A DNA stretch of 13,013 nucleotides, from contig DGGX01000157.1 of the NCBI GenBank assembly GCA_002392385.1, positions 1-13,013 of the forward strand, read 5' to 3'. Positions 6,608-12,805 of this stretch are shown piece after piece (positions within the stretch are counted from its first letter, which is position 1; each line of letters opens with the position of its first letter). The notes below the pieces were generated by a model. That model worked only from the letters and a program-made list of their open reading frames with translations. It was not told the DNA's origin and ran no database searches. This DNA is from Lachnospiraceae bacterium UBA3863. Its GTDB lineage: Bacteria > Bacillota > Clostridia > Lachnospirales > Lachnospiraceae. The translations under genes and the position numbers were made by a program.

Positions 6608-6695
6608 TCGCCGGAGATAATGCTCTGCAGTCGCCGGAGATAATGCTCTGCAACCGCCGGAGATATTGCTCTGCTGCTTCCGGAGACAGTGTCTG
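6604..6695. repeat. 23-bp tandem minisatellite, four units
   Basis: Units at 6604-6626, 6627-6649, 6650-6672 and 6673-6695. Units 1 and 2 are identical (GCAGTCGCCGGAG then ATAATGCTCT). Unit 3 has three changes, and unit 4 is much diverged but keeps the TCCGGAGA/CCGGAGA core. There are no spacers between units, so this is not a CRISPR array. The last unit runs into the palindromes upstream of the sigma-54 promoter. Confidence 0.9.
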
Positions 6696-6719
6696 GCACA
6701 GACGAGGCACACAGTGTGC
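6691..6719 (+). promoter_or_regulatory. Possible upstream activator sites for the sigma-54 promoter
   Basis: Two neighbouring palindromes, GTCTG-GCA-CAGAC (6691-6703) and GCACAC-A-GTGTGC (6707-6719), have centres 16 bp apart. They lie about 98-114 bp before the predicted sigma-54 start (6811), a normal distance for binding sites of sigma-54 activators. The first contains the TGGCACA core also found upstream of the activator gene. Function is inferred from symmetry and position only. Confidence 0.4.
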
Positions 6720-6783
6720 ACATTTTGCGCACATAATTGTCGCAGACAGTGGCTTTTTTGAAGACCTGGGCGCAAATACTTCA

Positions 6784-6800
6784 TTGGCACAGAATATGCT
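6784..6800 (+). promoter_or_regulatory. Sigma-54 (-24/-12) promoter of the acyl-CoA dehydrogenase operon
   Basis: TTGGCAC-AGAAT-ATGCT matches the sigma-54 consensus YTGGCAC-N5-TTGCW at all -24 bases. GG (6786-6787) and GC (6798-6799) are separated by exactly 10 bp, the invariant spacing. Predicted start is near 6811, 79 nt before the ATG. The same window encodes a sigma-54 activator downstream of this operon. There is no clear sigma-70 promoter between here and the ATG. Confidence 0.7.
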
Positions 6801-6889
6801 AAATATACAGGCAAAAGGATACACGGCAGTGCAGATAATAATATCAGGTTGTCTGTGATTATTCCAAGCATTATTACAGGAGGAGAGAA

Positions 6890-8062
6890 ATGAAGTACGC
6901 ATTCGCAACCGATGAGCAGAGAGAGTTTGTAGAAGGCGCTTATAAGATCGTTGAGAAGGAACTGAAGCCCAGGATCGAGGAGTATGAGGCTGCGGACGGC
7001 GGTCTCGGCGTGTATCCCATGGATGTGCACCAGAAGCTGGTGGACGCGGGCTATTACGGAATGTCCATTCCGGAGGAGTACGGCGGGCTCGGCTTTGACA
7101 TGCTGACCCAGGGCCTGATCATTGAGGAGATCGGCCGGATCGACGCGGGCTTCGCTTTTGCTTTTGCCGGTTCCTCCTGCTATTTTGACCGCATCCTCGC
7201 TACGAAGATGCCTGAGGAAGAGAAGCAGATGTGGGCGGACAGGATCCTCAGCGGCACCATGGGCTGCTTCTGCCTGACCGAGCCCGGCGCCGGTTCCGAC
7301 GCGGCGGCCATGATCACCTCCGCGGTGCACGATGACGCCGCCGGCGAGTGGATCATCAACGGCACCAAGTGCTTTGCCTCGAACTCTCCGAATGCGGAGT
7401 ACTTCATCGTCTTTGCCTGGACCGATAAGACCAAGAGAGCCAGCCAGGGCGTGACCGCCTTCTTCGTGGAGAAGGAGCGGGGCGTCAAGATCGGCAAGAA
7501 AGAGAACAAGATGGGCCTGCACCTCTCGGAGACGGCGGATGTCATCTTTGAGGATGTCAGAGTGCCCGATGATCATGTGATCGGCGAGCTGGGCAGAGGC
7601 TTCGGCGTTGCTCTGGGCGGCATCAGCGGTGCCGGCGCGGTGGTCAACTGCTGCCCTTGCCTGGGCATGTCTCAGGCCGCTCTGGACGAGTGCCTCGAGT
7701 ATGCCAAGGTTCGCAGACAGTTCGGCAAGCGGATCGTGGACCAGCAGGCGGTGGGCTTCATGATCGCCGATATGGAGATGCGCACCCAGGCCGCGAGAGC
7801 ACTGGTGTATGACGCTCTCCGCGCGGCGGATGAGGGGATCAAGACCAATCTTGACCTGCTCATCAAGTGCTATGTCACGGACTGCACCATGCAGACAACC
7901 ATGGACGCCGTGCAGGTATGCGGCGGCTACGGCTACATGAAGGACTATCCTTTCGAGCGCTACATGAGAAATGCCAAGATCTTCCAGATCTTCGGCGGCA
8001 CCAACCAGATCAAGCGCAAGAACCTGATCAAGTCCATGGCCGGCAGAGATCCCATGAAATAA
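6890..8062 (+). CDS. Acyl-CoA dehydrogenase family flavoprotein lacking the usual catalytic Glu
   Basis: FAD-dependent acyl-CoA dehydrogenase fold, 390 residues, normal length. The helical N-terminal domain covers about 1-125, including PEEYGGLGFD (61-70). The beta domain follows with the flavin motif FCLTEPGAGSD (127-137) and INGTKCFASN (156-165, where family members usually have WITN). The C-terminal helical domain includes RRQFGKRI (275-282), CGGYGYMKDYPFERYMRNAKI (344-364) and QIFGGTNQIKR (366-376). In short/medium-chain enzymes the last motif reads YEGT and its Glu is the catalytic base; here it is Phe368-Gly369. The alternative base position in helix G (isovaleryl-/long-chain-type) also lacks Glu (GGISGAGAVV, 243-252). 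It may be a reductase, use another residue, or act on an unusual thioester. AGGAGGAG upstream fixes the start. First gene of a three-gene operon. Confidence 0.95.
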   Translation: MKYAFATDEQREFVEGAYKIVEKELKPRIEEYEAADGGLGVYPMDVHQKLVDAGYYGMSIPEEYGGLGFDMLTQGLIIEEIGRIDAGFAFAFAGSSCYFDRILATKMPEEEKQMWADRILSGTMGCFCLTEPGAGSDAAAMITSAVHDDAAGEWIINGTKCFASNSPNAEYFIVFAWTDKTKRASQGVTAFFVEKERGVKIGKKENKMGLHLSETADVIFEDVRVPDDHVIGELGRGFGVALGGISGAGAVVNCCPCLGMSQAALDECLEYAKVRRQFGKRIVDQQAVGFMIADMEMRTQAARALVYDALRAADEGIKTNLDLLIKCYVTDCTMQTTMDAVQVCGGYGYMKDYPFERYMRNAKIFQIFGGTNQIKRKNLIKSMAGRDPMK

Positions 8063-8124
8063 TTCGAAGATCCACAGAGAACATACAGGATAAACACACA
8101 GCATTTATTCAGGAGGGAGATAAC

Positions 8125-9096
8125 ATGAGCAAGGAGAAGATCGGATTCATCGGCCTGGGAACCATGGGTTTTGCCATGTGCTACGGCCTCTATAAGAGTG
8201 GCTATTCCATGGTCCTGCCCACCTACAGGCGGGAGATCGACCAGAGCGCGGGCTTCATTCCGCTGGCTCCCAATCTGGAAGCCAAGATCGCTCTGTACGA
8301 CGAGATGCTGGCCAACGGCTGCGAGGGCGCCGAGAACCCCGCGGACCTCTTCAAGAAGAGCGATTACATCATGATCAGCATGCCCACCTCCCGTCAGGTG
8401 GAGATGAACATGTACGGCGAGGAAGGCATTCTGGCCAACGCCCGTCCCGGCACGGTGGTCATCGATCTGACCAGCGCGGACGCCACCAGCACCAAGAAGC
8501 TGGCCGTTGAGTGCGAGAAGAAGGGCATTGAGATGATCGACGCCCCTGTCAGCGGCGGTCAGGAAGGCGCCACCAAGCAGACCCTGGCGGTCATGGTGGG
8601 CGGCAAGAAGGAGACCTTCGAGAAGGCCCGTCACATCCTGGAGACCCTGGGCGATCCCAAGAAGGTCACCTATGTGGGACCCAGCGGCGCCGGCGATGCC
8701 ATGAAGTGCTGCAACAACTTCCTGTCCTGCACCAACCTTCTGGCCACAGCCGAGGCTCTGACCGTGGCGGCCAAGGCCGGCATCGATCCCAAGGTGGCCG
8801 TCCAGGTCATCGCTGGCAGCGGCGGACGTTCCCATGCTACTGAGTACAAGATGCCCAACCTGATCTTCACCGGCCAGGGCATGAACATGGCTGTCGACCT
8901 GATGATGAAGGACATCGGCCTCTACAACGGCCTGGCCAAGGACACCAAGGTGCCGCACTTCTACGGCAACCTGTCCTATGAGATGTTCAACCTGCGCTCC
9001 TCCGAGGGCCAGGGCATGGTGGATTTCAGCACCGTCGTCCGCCAGTTTGAGGACTGGACCGGCGTCAAGCTGTTCAATATCGACAGCGCCGAATAA
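8125..9096 (+). CDS. NAD(P)-dependent beta-hydroxyacid dehydrogenase (3-hydroxyisobutyrate dehydrogenase family)
   Basis: Cytosolic oxidoreductase converting a beta-hydroxyacid to the semialdehyde or ketoacid, or the reverse. Domains: Rossmann fold with GFIGLGTMG (7-15), the substrate-binding signature DAPVSGG (139-145), and the all-helical C-terminal domain beginning with GxxxKxxxN (Gly190, catalytic Lys194, Asn198 in GAGDAMKCCNN). It has 323 residues against about 290-300 in the family. The surplus lies mainly after beta-strand 2 (about 34-65, RREIDQSAGFIPLAPNLEAK...), where relatives have a short NRTxxK loop. AGGAGGGAG (8111-8119) sets ATG 8125; the frame is open earlier but overlaps the preceding gene. 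It lies 62 nt after the acyl-CoA dehydrogenase and 79 nt before the CoA-transferase. Relatives include tartronate-semialdehyde reductases; the substrate here is undetermined. Confidence 0.93.
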   Translation: MSKEKIGFIGLGTMGFAMCYGLYKSGYSMVLPTYRREIDQSAGFIPLAPNLEAKIALYDEMLANGCEGAENPADLFKKSDYIMISMPTSRQVEMNMYGEEGILANARPGTVVIDLTSADATSTKKLAVECEKKGIEMIDAPVSGGQEGATKQTLAVMVGGKKETFEKARHILETLGDPKKVTYVGPSGAGDAMKCCNNFLSCTNLLATAEALTVAAKAGIDPKVAVQVIAGSGGRSHATEYKMPNLIFTGQGMNMAVDLMMKDIGLYNGLAKDTKVPHFYGNLSYEMFNLRSSEGQGMVDFSTVVRQFEDWTGVKLFNIDSAE

Positions 9097-9117
9097 GCAC
9101 AGACAGACAGGCAGTGA

Positions 9118-9147
9118 CCCTCCGCAGGCGGAATGACCGGCGGAGGG
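9118..9147 (+). other. Intercistronic hairpin before the CoA-transferase gene
   Basis: CCCTCCGC (9118-9125) and GCGGAGGG (9140-9147) form a perfect 8-bp stem with a 14-nt loop in the 79-nt gap between the dehydrogenase and CoA-transferase genes. No T run follows, so read-through is expected. It may protect the upstream message or tune relative expression within the operon. Confidence 0.5.
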
Positions 9148-9175
9148 CACGGCTGTTCCCGAGAGGAGACATATC

Positions 9176-10390
9176 ATGAGCAAACCTTTGGAAGGCATCC
9201 GTATCCTTGACTTCACCCAGTTTATGTCCGGCCCGATCTGCACCCTGATGCTGAGCGATTTCGGCGCTGAGGTCATCAAGCTGGAGAACCCGCCCATCGG
9301 CGACACCACCCGGACCGGCAACATCCTGGACCAGGGCGTTTCCAGCCATTACGCCACCCGCAACCGCGGCAAAAAGTCCGTGGCCATCAACATGAAGGAT
9401 CCCGAGCAGAGGGACCTCTTCCTGGAGCTGGTCAAGACCGCCGACGCCGTGGTGGAGAACTTCAAGCCCGGCACCATGGAGAAGTTCGGGATCACCTACG
9501 AACTGCTTGAGTCTATCAATCCCAGGATCGTCTACACCTCCATCTCCGGCTACGGCCAGGAGGGCCCTTATGCCGGCAAGGCCGCCTATGATGCCACTGT
9601 GCAGGCGGAGTCCGGCATCATGTCCATCACCGGCGAGGAGGGCGGCCGGCCCACAAAGTGCGGCGGGTCTATCGCTGATTATTCCGGCGGCCTCGTGGGC
9701 TGCATCGGCACCCTGATCGGCATCGTGGATGCCCAGCGCACCGGCCACGGCCGCAGGATCGACGCCTCCATGATGGATGCCCTGCTCCTGTGCCAGGAGA
9801 ACATGCTGAGCATGTACATGCGCAACGGCAAGCTTCCCAAGCCCAGCGGCAACCGCTATCCGGCAGCCAGCCCCATCGGCGACTTCATGTGCAAGGACGG
9901 CGTGCCGATCATGCTGAACATCTCCACCAATGCCCAGTGGAAGGCCTTCGCGGAGGCTTTTGACCAGCCCCAGTGGCTGGAGAACCCGGATTTCGACTCC
10001 ATGAAGAACCGCGCGGACCACTTCCGCGAGGTGGAGGCCGAGGTCAACCGTGTCTTTGCCATGTATGACAGCGAAGAGGTCGTGCGCAGACTGGAGGAGA
10101 AGAAGTCCATCTTCGGCCGCATCAACAATTATGAGGCTATCAAGAACCATCCCCAGGTCAAGTTCAGGAAGAGCTTCGTGGAGGCGGAGTACGACAACGG
10201 CGTCAAGTTCACAGTCCCCGGCAATCCCCTCCGCATCAGCGGCGTGGAGCACGAGGATGTCTATCGGACGACCACCATGGGACAGAATACCATTGAGATC
10301 ATGAGCGAGGTGGCAGGTGAGGCCGAGGCGCACAGGATCTTCGATCCGGTGATGGCCAGAGTGAAGGAAGCCTACGCCAATGTCCACTGA
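9176..10390 (+). CDS. CaiB/BaiF family (class III) CoA-transferase
   Basis: Transfers CoA between carboxylic acids without ATP, 404 residues, normal length. The N-terminal signature GIRILDFTQFMSGPICTLMLSDFGAEVIKLENP (7-39) is characteristic. ENFKPG (94-99), ITYELLESINPRIVYTSISGYGQEGPY (106-132) and RIDASMMDALL (194-204) follow. Asp201 aligns with the catalytic Asp that forms the acyl-aspartyl anhydride in formyl-CoA transferase (Frc Asp169, in SMQDAV). GAGAGGAG upstream fixes the start. Family members include CaiB (carnitine), BaiF (bile acids), Frc (oxalate) and FldA (phenyllactate). With an acyl-CoA dehydrogenase in the same operon the arrangement resembles CaiA-CaiB, but no enoyl-CoA hydratase, dehydratase or CoA ligase is in the window, so the acid cannot be named. 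A probable terminator follows. Confidence 0.95.
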   Translation: MSKPLEGIRILDFTQFMSGPICTLMLSDFGAEVIKLENPPIGDTTRTGNILDQGVSSHYATRNRGKKSVAINMKDPEQRDLFLELVKTADAVVENFKPGTMEKFGITYELLESINPRIVYTSISGYGQEGPYAGKAAYDATVQAESGIMSITGEEGGRPTKCGGSIADYSGGLVGCIGTLIGIVDAQRTGHGRRIDASMMDALLLCQENMLSMYMRNGKLPKPSGNRYPAASPIGDFMCKDGVPIMLNISTNAQWKAFAEAFDQPQWLENPDFDSMKNRADHFREVEAEVNRVFAMYDSEEVVRRLEEKKSIFGRINNYEAIKNHPQVKFRKSFVEAEYDNGVKFTVPGNPLRISGVEHEDVYRTTTMGQNTIEIMSEVAGEAEAHRIFDPVMARVKEAYANVH

Positions 10391-10430
10391 CGGCACAGGC
10401 ACATAGTTATTTAAAAACGGATATTGCGAG

Positions 10431-10468
10431 ATCGGAGCGCCGCGGGAGTGACCGGGCGCTCCGATTTT
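10431..10468 (+). terminator. Probable terminator after the CoA-transferase gene
   Basis: Perfect 11-bp GC-rich stem, ATCGGAGCGCC (10431-10441) and GGCGCTCCGAT (10455-10465), with a 13-nt loop, followed by only four T residues (10465-10468). It lies 40 nt after the CoA-transferase stop. The short T run makes termination likely but perhaps incomplete, allowing some read-through into the activator gene. Confidence 0.65.
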
Positions 10469-10499
10469 GTGCCACACGGTGATGCAGGAGTGGCACAAA
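10466..10499 (+). promoter_or_regulatory. Inverted repeat, possible operator of the sigma-54 activator gene
   Basis: TTTGTGCCAC (10466-10475) and GTGGCACAAA (10490-10499) are perfect 10-bp inverted copies with a 14-nt spacer, so the half-site centres are two to two and a half turns apart. Each half carries TGGCACA, the core also found at 6694 and 6785 upstream of the acyl-CoA dehydrogenase operon. It directly precedes the likely promoter of the activator gene, which suggests self-regulation (inference). Confidence 0.5.
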
Positions 10500-10510
10500 T
10501 ATTGTATAAT
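10491..10510 (+). promoter_or_regulatory. Promoter candidate of the sigma-54 activator gene
   Basis: Two readings overlap. TATAAT (10505-10510) is a perfect sigma-70 -10, but no good -35 lies 16-18 bp upstream. TGGCAC-AAATA-TTGTA (10491-10506) matches the sigma-54 consensus except that the usually invariant GC of the -12 element is GT. A sigma-70 promoter held by the adjacent inverted repeat is the simpler reading. The leader to ATG 10582 would be about 65 nt. Confidence 0.45.
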
Positions 10511-10581
10511 TGAAATGATGATGTGCCCTCAGAGGGGAACACTAAGGACATACAGGAAATCAGCGGGACAGGAGTATGCCG

Positions 10582-12657
10582 ATGAGTCTATTCAGTGAGC
10601 AGGGTACGGTCGGATCGATCGACGCCGGGATCCTTGAGGCAAACAGACGACACAATGAAGAGGTGCTTGAGAGATACCGCAGGGAGCAGGCCTCCCCTGC
10701 CGGGAGACCCTATGCCCTTCCCGTGGTTACGGAGGGCGAACTGATCAACCGGCGCAATCGCTTGCGGCAGGTCAGGGCGTATACAACGCATGTGTTCAGA
10801 AATATCAGCGCCCAGCTGCAGGAGATGGACTGCGCCTTTGCGCTTTTTGACACGGACGGGTGCATGCTGCAGCTCAAGTGTACGGACAGTGTCCGGACCC
10901 GTCTGGAGGAGATGGGGATCCGCCGGGGGACCCTGTGGAGACTGGAAGACGTCGGTATCAATGCCGTGACCGTCGGCCTGAAGGAGAAGACGCCCCTCCG
11001 CTCGGCGGGGGAGGAGAACGAAGCGCCTTTTCTCCGGGAGACGGCCATCTACTATGCACCGCTGTTGGTCAGAAACGGTGAAGAGGAGTACGGTGGGATC
11101 GCCTTCCTGGTGCCGGCGGGCAAGGCGGACGAGGCCTATATGATGACGGTCATCTCCATGGCGGTCAGTCTGGCTATCCGCATCAATATCGCCTGGGAGA
11201 CCTGCGACATCTATGAGAGAGACGAGCGGGGCATCGTACAGCTGGACATCAATGAGAAGACCGGCCAGGTCTATATCAATCAGCATAACCGCCGCTTCTT
11301 CGACATGATCGGCGCGGAGAGAAGGTCCAGAAGGGCGGCGTATTTCATGCTCCTGTCCGACATCATCGGTCCGCCGCCGGAGAATGCCAAGTTCTGGGAC
11401 ATCGTGCTGAACATGCAGGAGGTAGAGGACCAGGAGATCACCTTCCACGTGGGCGGGCGCCGGTCCTCCTGTATCGTCACGACCAGAAACAATTCCTATG
11501 AGAACCTCAGGAACCACAGTCTGTTCGTGACGATGACCACGCGGAAACAGATCTCCAAGCAGGTTTCTGACAGGACAGGCAACAACGCGATCCTGAGCTT
11601 CGGGGATATCGTCGGCCAGAGCACGGTGATGAAAAGCGCCGTCCGCCGGGCCCGGATGCTGGCCAATACGGAGAGCAATATCATGCTCCTGGGCGAGTCG
11701 GGCGTCGGCAAGGATGTATTCGCCCAGGCGATCCACAACCAGAGCGCCAGAAGGAACGGGCCCTTCGTCTCCGTTAACTGCAGCGCCCTGCCGAGGGAGC
11801 TGATCGAGAGCGAGCTCTTCGGCTATGATCCCGGCGCCTTCACCGGTGCCAAGAAGAACGGCAATATCGGCAAGTTCGAACTGGCCAACGGCGGCACCCT
11901 CTTCCTGGACGAGATCGGCGAGATGCCGCTGAACCTCCAGGCGACTCTTCTGCGGGCGGTGGAGCAGAAGCAGTTCATGCGGCTGGGAAGTACGAGAACT
12001 GTACACGCGGACGTGAAGATTATCTCCGCCACCAACGTGGACCTGAACCAGAAGATCCAGGAGAAGAAATTCCGCGCGGACCTCTACTACCGGCTGAGCA
12101 CCATGACCCTCCATATCCCGCCGCTGCGGGAGCGGGAGGACGATGTGCTGCTCCTCACAGAACACTTCCTGAGAAAATATGCTCCGGCCGGCAGTGACGC
12201 CGGTCCCAAGATCCTGACGTCCGAGGCCAGGGATTTCCTGCGGTCCTGCCGTTTTGACGGCAATGTCAGGGAGCTGCAGAACCTGTGTGAATGCCTGGCC
12301 CAGCTCTACAACGAGGAGCAGGTGACCCTGCAGATGATCCGGGAGAATATCAATCCGGCTTATTTTGCCGAGCCGGCGGGCTATGACACCGGCTATGGCC
12401 AGCCGGCGGGTGTCCGTGGAGGCTTCTCCATGGCCGGGCCGGGAAACGGCAGGCCCGATCCGGCTTCCTTCCGGCGGCGTCCGGAGGATGCCCTGCCCCC
12501 GGAGGAGTCCTTCTTCCTCACCAAGGAAGAGATCCTCGACGCCCTGGAGAGGTGCGGCGGCAACCGTCGGAGAGCGGCGGAATATCTGGGCGTTGGGAGA
12601 CGGACCCTCTACCGCTATATTGATAAGTGGGATATTGGCAATAAATTCCCTAAATAA
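10582..12657 (+). CDS. Sigma-54-dependent transcriptional activator (GAF-like/PAS, AAA+, Fis HTH)
   Basis: Enhancer-binding protein that remodels sigma-54 RNA polymerase using ATP, 691 residues from ATG 10582. This start is preferred because GGAG (10571-10574) lies 7 nt before it; an ATG at 10576 is almost touching that site. Residues 50-205 form a sensor region resembling the AcoR-type GAF domain (WRLEDVGINAVTVGLKEK, 119-136, matches its E..GTN..G.AL pattern). A PAS-like segment covers about 215-330. The AAA+ domain (about 340-570) has Walker A GESGVGKD (371-378), the sigma-54 loop GAFTGA (418-423), Walker B GGTLFLDE (437-444) and arginine-finger region FRADLYYRLS (497-506). A Gly/Pro-rich linker (about 592-645) leads to a Fis-type helix-turn-helix (649-685, GGNRRRAAEYLGVGRRTLYRYI). 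It follows the acyl-CoA dehydrogenase operon, whose promoter looks sigma-54-dependent, and probably activates it in response to a small ligand. Confidence 0.96.
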   Translation: MSLFSEQGTVGSIDAGILEANRRHNEEVLERYRREQASPAGRPYALPVVTEGELINRRNRLRQVRAYTTHVFRNISAQLQEMDCAFALFDTDGCMLQLKCTDSVRTRLEEMGIRRGTLWRLEDVGINAVTVGLKEKTPLRSAGEENEAPFLRETAIYYAPLLVRNGEEEYGGIAFLVPAGKADEAYMMTVISMAVSLAIRINIAWETCDIYERDERGIVQLDINEKTGQVYINQHNRRFFDMIGAERRSRRAAYFMLLSDIIGPPPENAKFWDIVLNMQEVEDQEITFHVGGRRSSCIVTTRNNSYENLRNHSLFVTMTTRKQISKQVSDRTGNNAILSFGDIVGQSTVMKSAVRRARMLANTESNIMLLGESGVGKDVFAQAIHNQSARRNGPFVSVNCSALPRELIESELFGYDPGAFTGAKKNGNIGKFELANGGTLFLDEIGEMPLNLQATLLRAVEQKQFMRLGSTRTVHADVKIISATNVDLNQKIQEKKFRADLYYRLSTMTLHIPPLREREDDVLLLTEHFLRKYAPAGSDAGPKILTSEARDFLRSCRFDGNVRELQNLCECLAQLYNEEQVTLQMIRENINPAYFAEPAGYDTGYGQPAGVRGGFSMAGPGNGRPDPASFRRRPEDALPPEESFFLTKEEILDALERCGGNRRRAAEYLGVGRRTLYRYIDKWDIGNKFPK

Positions 12658-12675
12658 AAAGAGACGCTGAGCGGG

Positions 12676-12704
12676 TTGACATAATAGATTGCGTGCAATA
12701 TAAT
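12676..12704 (+). promoter_or_regulatory. Consensus sigma-70 promoter of the glutathione peroxidase gene
   Basis: TTGACA (12676-12681), a 17-bp spacer and TATAAT (12699-12704) match the sigma-70 consensus at all 12 positions with optimal spacing. Predicted start near 12711, leaving a ~95-nt leader. The leader has a GCGCC/GGCGC hairpin (12778-12792) just before the AAAGGAG ribosome site (12795-12801). It begins 18 nt after the activator gene stop; no intrinsic terminator is visible between them. Confidence 0.85.
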
Positions 12705-12709
12705 TGCAC
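12693..12709. promoter_or_regulatory. Palindromic operator overlapping the -10 of the peroxidase promoter
   Basis: GTGCAATATAATTGCAC has perfect 7-bp arms with a 3-bp centre and covers the -10 element. A protein bound here would block polymerase, so it is a natural repressor site on an otherwise perfect promoter. The general shape (a 17-bp palindrome with CAAT/ATTG) resembles MarR/OhrR-type sites, but the repressor is not encoded in the window and its identity is a guess. Confidence 0.55.
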
Positions 12710-12805
12710 TATCAAGAAGCAGCAGGCGCGGCGGACAGACGGACCGCAGGCGGTATCTGCCGGAGTGGACCCACACAGCGCCCCGGAGGCGCGGAAAGGA
12801 GCATC

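Larger units (their letters stand above)
5980..6889. other. 910-bp repeat-rich non-coding region
   Basis: No convincing gene is present: the open frames here cross repeats, lack ribosome sites and have no recognisable sequence. The block holds, in order, a 61-nt nested hairpin (6000-6060), a pair of direct repeats 60 bp apart with further hairpins (6091-6166), a family of TGGG...CCCA inverted motifs (6211-6402), an 11-bp inverted repeat (6443-6486), a ~50-bp tandem repeat (6498-6607), a 23-bp tandem repeat (6604-6695), two small palindromes (6691-6719) and a sigma-54 promoter (6784-6800). It separates the transporter-SDR operon from the acyl-CoA dehydrogenase operon. Confidence 0.85.

Noticed and set aside
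6604..6695. CRISPR array
   Set aside because: Units are 23 bp and directly adjacent with no unique spacers, and no cas genes are present. It is a minisatellite.
6694..6710. Second sigma-54 promoter (TGGCAC...AGGCA)
   Set aside because: GG-N10-GC spacing fits, but the -12 element AGGCA is poor compared with the one at 6784-6800, and the site is part of a palindrome more easily read as a binding site.
6643..6858. 71-residue open frame on the + strand in the repeat region
   Set aside because: It has no ribosome site, begins inside the 23-bp repeat and crosses the sigma-54 promoter, and the peptide is unlike any family I know.
6395..8104. 569-residue open frame on the minus strand
   Set aside because: It covers the acyl-CoA dehydrogenase antisense and the repeat block, with no recognisable domain. 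The repeats in the block explain its repeated peptides.
5068..10390. Bile-acid (bai) or carnitine (cai) operon
   Set aside because: Single families are shared (SDR, CaiB/BaiF, acyl-CoA dehydrogenase), but the defining partners (BaiCD/BaiH, BaiE, BaiG; CaiT, CaiC, CaiD) are absent from the window.
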